From Neorhizobium galegae (GTDB taxonomy: Bacteria > Pseudomonadota > Alphaproteobacteria > Rhizobiales > Rhizobiaceae): a DNA stretch of 64,000 nt. The position numbers and the translations under genes are program-made. Under the pieces are notes generated by a model. The model was not told the origin of the DNA. It searched no databases and saw only the letters and a program-made list of their open reading frames with translations. Of the stretch, positions 9,907-15,204 are shown one piece after another. Position 1 is the stretch's first letter. Each line of letters begins with the position of its first letter. The DNA is taken from assembly GCF_017877135.1 (NCBI RefSeq), contig NZ_JAGIPH010000002.1, forward strand, positions 496,001-560,000. Direction: 5' to 3'.

Positions 9907-10113
9907 TCAGTCTTCGCCCGTGTCGTCCGTAGGCTTGTCCTCGATCCGCCCTTGCTCAAGGTTTTTCGCAGCCTTGTCGTTCAGCGCCCGGGTCAGGTTC
10001 TTCTCGGCCTTGGTGCGGCCGAAGGTCAGGCGATTCTGTTCCGCCTGACGCTCTTTCTCGGAGCGCGCCTTCGTCTTTCGAAACTGTCGAAGATTGACGA
10101 TGTCCGCGCTCAT
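9907..10113 (-). CDS. DUF4169 family small basic protein
   Basis: A 68-residue protein opening MSADIVNLRQFRKTKARSEK, the signature of DUF4169: a short, Lys/Arg/Glu-rich, probably helical protein with an acidic tail (KPTDDTGED). No function is known for the family. GAGG sits 5-6 bases before the ATG. Only 23 bases separate it from the sspB stop, so it is almost certainly cotranscribed with sspB. That makes a role near ClpXP or translation quality control conceivable, but nothing in the protein shows it. Confidence 0.82.
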   Translation of the reverse strand: MSADIVNLRQFRKTKARSEKERQAEQNRLTFGRTKAEKNLTRALNDKAAKNLEQGRIEDKPTDDTGED

Positions 10114-10136
10114 GACGTCCTCTTTAAAAACGCCGG

Positions 10137-10643
10137 TTACTGCTTCTTGCGGAAGGAATCGAGCGAGACGACCGAAGCGGGCTTCTTTTCCTCGCCGCCG
10201 CTCTGCTCGCCATCGCCGGCAGGCTTTGCGACCGCATCCACGGGATAGGCGGTGATTTCCGCAGAGGTTTCGTCCTCCTCGACCAGCGGCACCTCGAATT
10301 CCAGCTCGAAGTTGACTGAAGGATCGTAGAAGCCGCGGATGGCGTTGAACGGAATGACCAGGCGTTCCGGCGTATCGGAAAAGGACAGGCCGATTTCAAA
10401 CTGCGTATCGGTCACCTTCAGGTCCCAGAACTGGTGCTGCACGACGATCGTCATCTGCTCGACATACTTGGTCTTCAGATGCTGCGAGATGCGCACGCCC
10501 GGTGCCCCGGTGAGGAAGGTGATGAAGAAATGATGATCACCCGGAAGCCGGCCGGTTGCGGCCACCTCGGTCAAAACCTTACGGATGACGCCACGCAATG
10601 CGTCCTGCGCCAGAATGTCGTAACGGATGTGATCCTGCCCCAT
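10137..10643 (-). CDS. sspB: ClpXP adaptor SspB (alphaproteobacterial type)
   Basis: Adaptor of 168 residues that tethers ssrA-tagged polypeptides to the ClpX unfoldase. Residues 1-125 form the substrate-binding domain, opening MGQDHIRYDILAQDALRGVI and including GDHHFFITFLTGAPGVRIS and FEIGLSFSDTPERLVIPFNA. An acidic flexible linker follows, then a basic tail (VSLDSFRKKQ) in the place of the ClpX-binding peptide. It heads a likely operon with the DUF4169 and RHH genes. The ssrA gene, whose tag SspB recognises, lies directly upstream on the same strand. Confidence 0.93.
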   Translation of the reverse strand: MGQDHIRYDILAQDALRGVIRKVLTEVAATGRLPGDHHFFITFLTGAPGVRISQHLKTKYVEQMTIVVQHQFWDLKVTDTQFEIGLSFSDTPERLVIPFNAIRGFYDPSVNFELEFEVPLVEEDETSAEITAYPVDAVAKPAGDGEQSGGEEKKPASVVSLDSFRKKQ

Positions 10644-10755
10644 AGGTGCCTTCTTCCAATCAAGTTCGTCTTGTTCCGGCGATTTGCCTCACCCGTTATA
10701 AGACAGGTGCGGCCCGCACGGAAGTCCCGAGGCGTGGTTCGTGACGATCATAGCG

Positions 10756-10796
10756 AAAAACTGGCAAATTGGAAAAGTGAAGGCTTCTGTTGCCAG
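10756..10796 (-). terminator. intrinsic terminator at the end of ssrA
   Basis: Read on the minus strand: stem CTGGCAA / TTGCCAG (7 bp, 22-base loop) followed at once by TTTTT (10756-10760). A second possible pairing, GAAGGC / GCCTTC, lies partly inside the loop. It overlaps the expected mature 3' end of the coding piece. Confidence 0.6.
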
Positions 10797-11107
10797 GTGC
10801 CTTCGGACCCCGCCTCAAGGGGCTAACCTAGAGGACTTGGTTCGGATTTCCCGCACCGCCATTAGGCAGCGAGAGCATAACCCTTAGCGTTGTTGTCGTT
10901 TGCAACTACACTTGTGACCCGATAACGGCGGTATCATGCCGAGCAAAAGTTCGATCTTTACGCCCTTGTCGATCCTATTTCGCCCCCATCAAAAGCCGGC
11001 CTGTCTTTGAGGCCGCCGGTTTTTGGTGGAGGCGCCGGGTACCGCCCCCGGGTCCAATAGGTTTATTACACCGACAGTTTATTGCCATAGCCGGAGCAAG
11101 CCCCGGC
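10785..11107 (-). ncRNA. ssrA: tmRNA (ssrA), circularly permuted two-piece type
   Basis: Alphaproteobacterial permuted tmRNA that rescues stalled ribosomes and appends a degradation tag. Transcribed order: acceptor piece (11107-11024), intervening segment removed in maturation (11023-10988, 36 nt, itself able to form a hairpin), coding piece (10987 to about 10785). The acceptor piece ends CGCCTCC-ACCA. The coding piece starts GGGGGCG, giving a full 7-bp acceptor stem with the G3-U70 wobble that AlaRS reads. A 5-bp T-stem (CCGGG/CCCGG) closes an atypical 7-base loop, GGCGGTA. The coding piece then has GGATCGACAAGGG, near-identical to the conserved 5' domain of tmRNA. Piece sizes (about 84 and 203 nt) match the two-piece tmRNA described in Caulobacter. 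The outer ends are estimates. Confidence 0.95.
10862..10903 (-). other. ssrA: tmRNA proteolysis-tag reading frame
   Basis: Thirteen codons plus TAA encode ANDNNAKGYALAA. The tmRNA-charged alanine precedes it on the tagged protein. The AND start and ALAA end are the SspB- and ClpX-recognised parts of ssrA tags. The resume codon GCA follows the usual upstream GTT context. Confidence 0.95.
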
Positions 11108-11113
11108 ACGAGT

Positions 11114-11142
11114 GATATAGGTGTTTTATGGCGCGCTGAAAA
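11114..11142 (-). promoter_or_regulatory. candidate sigma-70 promoter of ssrA
   Basis: Minus strand: TTTTCA (-35, 11137-11142), 17-base spacer, TATATC (-10, 11114-11119). A start near 11107 gives an acceptor piece of about 84 nt, the length expected for the family. Each box matches 4 of 6 consensus bases. The 260 bases from here to thyA show nothing else I can name. Confidence 0.45.
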
Positions 11143-11402
11143 GGGGGCCTCCGCTTTTGTTTTCAACGTGTTTCGGCGGGTGAGGGCGCTTGCACGGTAG
11201 GTGGCTGAACCGGTGGTCGGCGCGGTTCCTTGTCCACCGGCCCCGCCTGGCGCCTGCGGAATGGTGGGGAAACTGCGTTGGTCGGGTCTGTCTATCCAGA
11301 CATGCTTGCCCTATGATCCCGGCCGTTTGAGGCGGGGGCCTGGCCCATCCGCCGGTTTTGCGCGCATACAGCATGCCCGCGCAGAAGAATCAGGGAATCG
11401 TC

Positions 11403-12323
11403 ATGGCGCGCCATCCGGAATACCAGTATCTCGATATCGTCGAGCAGGTTCTCACCAAGGGCGACAAGCGCATCGATCGCACCGGCGTCGGCACGCTTGC
11501 CTCCTTCGGCGCAATGATGCGCTTCGACATGTCGGATGGCACGTTTCCGGTTTATACGACCAAGCGCGTCTACTGGAAGACGGCGGTCAAGGAGATGCTC
11601 TGGTTCCTGACCGGCCAGACGAATATCCGCTCGCTGCTGCAGGAAAATGTGCGCATCTGGACCGACTGGCCGCTCGCCAAGTATCGCAAGGAAACTGGCC
11701 TGGACATCTCCCAGGAAGATTTTGAGGCGAGGGTGCTCGCTGACGAGGAATTTGCACTGGCCTGGGGCGATCTCGGCCCGGTCTATGGCAAGCAGTGGCG
11801 CCGCTGGCTGGGGCCGGACGGCCGCGAGCATGACCAGATCGCAACCGTGATCGAGACGCTGCGCAGCAATCCCACCAGCCGCCGCATGCTGTTTCATGCC
11901 TGGAACGTGGCGGATCTCAGCCAAATGGCGCTCAATCCCTGCCACAACTTCTACCAGTTTTTCGTGCGCGGCATGGATGATGATGCACAGTCGCCGGCAA
12001 AGCTCTCGCTGATGGTCGGCGTCCGGTCGAATGATCTGGGTCTCGGAAATCCGTTCAATGTCTGCCAGCAGGCCGCCCTTCTGGCCATGGTGGCGCAACA
12101 GGTGGACATGGTGCCGGACGAACTGATCTGGGTCGGCGGAGACGTCCACCTTTACCTCAACCACATCGAGCTTGCCGAAACGATCCTGAAGCGCGAACCG
12201 CGCCCGTTCCCGAAGCTTCGGCTCCTGCGCAAGCCGGACAGCATCGATGGCTACAGGATCGAGGATTTCGAGGTGACCGGCTATGATCCGCATCCGGCGG
12301 TCGAGGCGCCGGTGGCCGTCTGA
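11403..12323 (+). CDS. thyA: thymidylate synthase
   Basis: Converts dUMP to dTMP using methylene-tetrahydrofolate. It has 306 residues, longer than the 264 of E. coli ThyA because of an insertion after about residue 90 (KYRKETGLDISQEDFEARVL), as in the long ThyA class. The nucleophile is Cys180 in LNPCHNFYQFFV; RRMLFHAWN just before it supplies the phosphate-binding arginines, and GLGNPFNVCQQAALL and HLYLNH complete the dUMP site. The ATG at 11403 is chosen because AGGGAA lies 7 bases upstream and homology starts there; the frame opens 45 bases earlier without a ribosome site. No folA follows, although thyA-folA pairs are common. Confidence 0.95.
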   Translation: MARHPEYQYLDIVEQVLTKGDKRIDRTGVGTLASFGAMMRFDMSDGTFPVYTTKRVYWKTAVKEMLWFLTGQTNIRSLLQENVRIWTDWPLAKYRKETGLDISQEDFEARVLADEEFALAWGDLGPVYGKQWRRWLGPDGREHDQIATVIETLRSNPTSRRMLFHAWNVADLSQMALNPCHNFYQFFVRGMDDDAQSPAKLSLMVGVRSNDLGLGNPFNVCQQAALLAMVAQQVDMVPDELIWVGGDVHLYLNHIELAETILKREPRPFPKLRLLRKPDSIDGYRIEDFEVTGYDPHPAVEAPVAV

Positions 12324-12465
12324 CAGACCGTCCCATAATTCCCTCCGGCGGGCTTCAAATGGCGATTTCTGATTGTCCGGTGCTCACGTACTTCTAAGTA
12401 CGCTCCGCTCCGGTTCTCGAAGTCACCATTTTCGCCGCAACAGAGGGAATTCTTGAACAGACTGT
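12323..12465. repeat. 143-bp imperfect palindromic intergenic repeat
   Basis: A long inverted repeat symmetrical about base 12394. Outer arms ACAGACCGT / ACAGACTGT; then AATTCCCTC (12337-12345) facing GAGGGAATT (12443-12451); then AAATGG-C/T-GA-T/C-TTC on both arms; and a perfect centre CGTACTT-CT-AAGTACG (12387-12402). The arms match only in blocks, as in the mosaic palindromic elements (RIME-like) dispersed between genes of Rhizobium and Agrobacterium. It begins at the thyA stop codon, so its RNA would fold at the 3' end of that transcript. Family membership is from memory of such elements. Confidence 0.75.
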
Positions 12466-12596
12466 GACGGGGGGGGCGGCCGCGGAGGTTTCAAGCGGTG
12501 GCCGCGGCTCGGTGCGCCTTTTGCAAAGGCGGCAGGCGGAGCATCGATCTTTCCACCGGGGCTTGGGAAAAATCCGTGTCGCGCGTCGGAAAGGAC

Positions 12597-12624
12597 TTGC
12601 ACAGTTTTGAGATCCGTTCTAAAC
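12597..12624 (+). promoter_or_regulatory. possible promoter of tRNA-Cys
   Basis: TTGCAC (12597-12602) and a weak CTAAAC (12619-12624), 16 bases apart, placing a start some 25 bases before the tRNA. The rest of the 12466-12655 gap shows only a G-run (from 12470) and nothing coding. Confidence 0.3.
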
Positions 12625-12655
12625 GCCCGTCACCACACGCTTTTAATACCTGGTT

Positions 12656-12729
12656 GGCCTCGTGGCGGAGTGGTTACGCAGAGGACTGCAAATCCTTGCA
12701 CCCCGGTTCGATTCCGGGCGAGGCCTCCA
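12656..12729 (+). tRNA. tRNA-Cys (anticodon GCA)
   Basis: 74 bases including an encoded CCA. Acceptor stem GGCCTCG / CGAGGCC with discriminator T, D-arm with GTGGTTACGC, anticodon GCA at 12688-12690 in loop CTGCAAA, variable loop, and T-arm CCCCGGTTCGATTCCGGGG-like with TTCGATT loop. It is the only conventional tRNA I find in the window. Confidence 0.97.
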
Positions 12730-12793
12730 ACCTTCCTTTTATCTTCAGCCGATTGTTTTCCCCGGTGCACATGCGTCGCGCGTTTTCCGCATG

Positions 12794-12830
12794 AAAACGG
12801 CCGCCTCCTGCTCGCGCAAAAGACGGCCTT
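12794..12830 (-). terminator. possible terminator of the proline-rich ORF
   Basis: Minus strand: AAGGCCGTC pairs imperfectly with GGCGGCCGT and is followed by TTTC. It lies 26 bases after the stop of the small gene. Confidence 0.35.
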
Positions 12831-12855
12831 CTGATCGTTTAAGATGGGGCGCCGC

Positions 12856-13062
12856 TTAGGCCATGCTGGCGGGATCGCCGATCGGCATCAGCGCCGGCTC
12901 AAGCGTGGGATCGAGCGTCGGATCATTGGGGTTCTTGTTGTCTCCCGGATCCTGCGCCGGCGTGAGCGGCGGCTTTTCCTGGGTGCGGTCGGGCACACCG
13001 GGAACAGGGGTTGGGCCGCGCGGGCCTTCGGCGGGATTGGGATCAGGCAGGTTTGTCGGCAT
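12856..13062 (-). CDS. small proline-rich hypothetical protein
   Basis: A 68-residue protein, about one quarter proline with many Asp, Pro-Asp and Thr-Pro pairs (MPTNLPDPNPAEGPRGPTPV...), no membrane segment and no cysteine; probably disordered. It is judged real because AAGGGAGA stands 6-7 bases before the ATG in the right spacing and because similar short Pro/Asp-rich proteins occur in Rhizobiaceae (family memory, not checked). Convergent with tRNA-Cys and divergent from the methyltransferase gene. No function can be assigned. Confidence 0.6.
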   Translation of the reverse strand: MPTNLPDPNPAEGPRGPTPVPGVPDRTQEKPPLTPAQDPGDNKNPNDPTLDPTLEPALMPIGDPASMA

Positions 13063-13252
13063 GGTCGTCTCCCTTTTTTAAGGCTTCTCTGAAGGGCCAA
13101 CGGTGCGCTCCCTGGAATGTTCCGTGGTTTTGCGGGCGCGGGCGTGCTTTTTGGCGGGGCGCTTGCTGAGCGGTCTTGAAAGCCGACCCGGCCCCCAGTA
13201 ATGAGAAGACCACACAAACGTTTTCACGAGCGCTTTTACGGGGCGAACGACA

Positions 13253-13906
13253 ATGATGGATTTCGAAGCAGCACGTATCAAGATGGTCGACAATCAGGTG
13301 CGCACCACCGATGTCACCTCCCATTCCGTGCTGCGGGCCTTTCTGACGGTGCCGCGCGAAGCTTTCGTGCCGGAAAAGATGAAGGCGCTCGCTTATATCG
13401 ACAATGATATCGAAGTGGCGCCCGGCCGTTATCTGATGGAGGCTTCGCCTCTCGCCAAGCTTCTGCAACTGGCCGCCGTCACCAAGGACGACGTGGTGCT
13501 GGAAATCGGCTGTGGCTCCGGTTATGCGACCGCGCTGTTCTCCAACATCGCAAGCGCCGTCGTTGCCGTCGAAAGCGATGCGGGGCTCGCCACCAAGGCA
13601 ACCGAAACGCTTGCCACGCTCGGCTGCGACAATGCCGTCGTCGTCACGGGCAACATGGAAGCCGGCTATGCGGCCGAAGCGCCCTATGACCTGATCTTCA
13701 TCAACGGCGCCGTCGAGCAGGTGAGCGAGCCGGTCTTTCAGCAGCTGCGCGATGGCGGCCGTCTGGTGACGGTGGTCGGCTACGGCAATGCGTCGACCGC
13801 GCGGGTGTTCCGCAAGGAAAATGGCGTGGTCTCCGAAAGCGCCTTCTTCAACACGTCGGTGAAGCCGCTGCCGGGCTTCCGCAAGGCAAAAGAATTCGTT
13901 TTCTGA
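13253..13906 (+). CDS. protein-L-isoaspartate O-methyltransferase family protein
   Basis: SAM-dependent methyltransferase of 217 residues in the PIMT family. Opening MMDFEAARIKMVDNQVRTTD, then the PIMT-like substrate segment (VPREAFVPEKMKALAYIDND), SAM motif I VVLEIGCGSGYATALFS at about residues 82-98, the acidic VVAVESD strand and a post-I YDLIFINGAVE. A canonical pcm lies about 22 kb downstream, so this is a second, divergent paralogue; in rhizobia this type sits beside tolC. Whether it repairs isoaspartate is unknown. Start is ATG 13253 or the adjacent ATG 13256; neither has a strong ribosome site. Confidence 0.85.
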   Translation: MMDFEAARIKMVDNQVRTTDVTSHSVLRAFLTVPREAFVPEKMKALAYIDNDIEVAPGRYLMEASPLAKLLQLAAVTKDDVVLEIGCGSGYATALFSNIASAVVAVESDAGLATKATETLATLGCDNAVVVTGNMEAGYAAEAPYDLIFINGAVEQVSEPVFQQLRDGGRLVTVVGYGNASTARVFRKENGVVSESAFFNTSVKPLPGFRKAKEFVF

Positions 13907-13916
13907 CCTGCGCCTG

Positions 13917-13937
13917 CCTGCCCGTCGCGCGGGCAGG
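13917..13937 (+). terminator. hairpin after the PIMT-like gene
   Basis: Perfect 8-bp stem CCTGCCCG / CGGGCAGG with a TCGCG loop, 10 bases after the stop. No U-tract. Confidence 0.4.
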
Positions 13938-13966
13938 GCGTGAGAGCTTCTCCTGTTTCAGGACAT

Positions 13967-14001
13967 ATCGGCCCGAAAACCGTCACGGTTTTCGGGCCGA
14001 T
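13967..14001 (+). terminator. 16-bp perfect hairpin, probable terminator
   Basis: ATCGGCCCGAAAACCG / CGGTTTTCGGGCCGAT with a TCA loop: a 16-bp uninterrupted stem. It is followed by TTGCTT rather than a full U-run. The remaining 170 bases to the popZ gene show no other feature. In related genomes tolC normally occupies this interval. Confidence 0.55.
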
Positions 14002-14172
14002 TGCTTGGACGCGCCGAGAAAGCTGTGCATCGCAAGGGCGTGACCGGGCCGGGCAATTGTGAGAGTGCACCCGCATCGCGTACACTGATCTTTGATTCGG
14101 CACCTTGTTTGCCCGGCGTGTTGACCGGGGTCATCCGGACAATGGCTGCTGATCACGAAATCGGGGATAAAG

Positions 14173-15078
14173 ATGGCTCAGCCAAGTGTCGCGCGCGAAC
14201 CTTCCATGGAAGAAATCCTGGCCTCGATCCGCCGGATCATCGAGAGCAATGATCCGGTCGGCGAAGGTCAGGCGTTGAGCCGTCCACAGGCTGCAGCACC
14301 CGCCAACACCGCCTCTTTCGATGAGGACGAGGAGGGGGGCGAACTGTCCGACGAGATGGACACATCCTTCATCCCGCAGAGGGCGGCAAACGATCCGGGA
14401 CTGCCGTTTTCGCAAGTCTATGCCGAGCCGGCGCCGCTTCGCCCGCCGCTCGATGCGGCGGCACGCCAGCGCTTTGCCGCCGAATCGCAATCGTCCGTGA
14501 GCGGTGCGGCGTCATCGGCATCGGAGCAGCCTGTTGCTGCAGAGCGTCCGGCCGAGCGCAGCCTGTCGCTGGCCGATGTCGCAGCCCGGGTTCGCGCCGC
14601 CGCAGGCCGCGTGCCGGAGCCGATTGCGCAACGCCCGGCGTCCGGCCAAAAGACGCCGGACGCGGCTCAGTCATCCGACGCCCGTGCCGAGGCCGATGTC
14701 CGCGCACCGGCAGAACGGCCGGTAGAGGTCGCGCCATCGTCTGTTCCGCCATTGCGAGTGGCAGCCGTGGAAAGCCCGGCCTTCGATCCGGCTCCTGTCC
14801 CGCGCGCCGAGGAACCCGCGCCCGCGCCGCTGCCGACGCGAATTGAGGATGCAGCGAGCCTCATGCTGTTGTCGGAAGAGGCCGGCGCCCAGGTCGCCCG
14901 CTCCTTCAATGAACTGGCGGAGATCTTCAACGGTATCGAGCGTCGCTCGGTGGAAGACATGGCGCGTGAGTTGCTGCAGCCGATGCTGCGGGAATGGCTC
15001 GACGACAATCTTCCCACGCTTGTGGAGCGCCTGGTGCGCGAGGAAATCGAACGGGTGGCGCGCGGCCCGCGCCGCTGA
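14173..15078 (+). CDS. popZ: PopZ-family polar organizing protein (DUF2497)
   Basis: Cell-pole scaffold protein, 301 residues. The N-terminal helix EPSMEEILASIRRIIE (about residues 10-25) is the client-binding motif of the family. A long Ala/Pro/Glu-rich low-complexity middle (about 30-230) is the disordered, condensate-forming spacer. The C-terminal region ending LLQPMLREWLDDNLPTLVER plus a short basic tail is the oligomerisation block. This three-part plan is diagnostic of PopZ; in Agrobacterium PopZ marks the growing pole and anchors chromosome origins. It lies 126 bases before valS but a strong terminator separates them. Confidence 0.9.
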   Translation: MAQPSVAREPSMEEILASIRRIIESNDPVGEGQALSRPQAAAPANTASFDEDEEGGELSDEMDTSFIPQRAANDPGLPFSQVYAEPAPLRPPLDAAARQRFAAESQSSVSGAASSASEQPVAAERPAERSLSLADVAARVRAAAGRVPEPIAQRPASGQKTPDAAQSSDARAEADVRAPAERPVEVAPSSVPPLRVAAVESPAFDPAPVPRAEEPAPAPLPTRIEDAASLMLLSEEAGAQVARSFNELAEIFNGIERRSVEDMARELLQPMLREWLDDNLPTLVERLVREEIERVARGPRR

Positions 15079-15113
15079 TCGCACACCTGCCGAAGGGCAG
15101 AGTGCCTTTGAGG

Positions 15114-15139
15114 GGCCGCTTTTCGAAGCGGCCTTTTTT
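15114..15139 (+). terminator. intrinsic terminator of popZ
   Basis: Stem GGCCGCTT / AAGCGGCC (8 bp) closed by a TTCG tetraloop and followed by six T: a textbook Rho-independent terminator. Confidence 0.92.
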
Positions 15140-15140
15140 A

Positions 15141-15169
15141 TTGACTTGGTTTTGCCAGTCCTGTTTACA
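15141..15169 (+). promoter_or_regulatory. promoter of valS
   Basis: TTGACT (15141-15146), 17-base spacer, TTTACA (15164-15169), starting right after the popZ terminator U-tract and placing transcription about 30 bases before the valS ATG. Confidence 0.5.
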
Positions 15170-15204
15170 CCCAAGCCACGAGAACTCGAAAATCTGGTCG
15201 GAAA

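Noticed and set aside
12656..13062. Integrated element at the 3' end of tRNA-Cys
   Set aside because: No integrase and no repeat of the tRNA 3' end seen downstream in the window; the following genes are chromosomal core.
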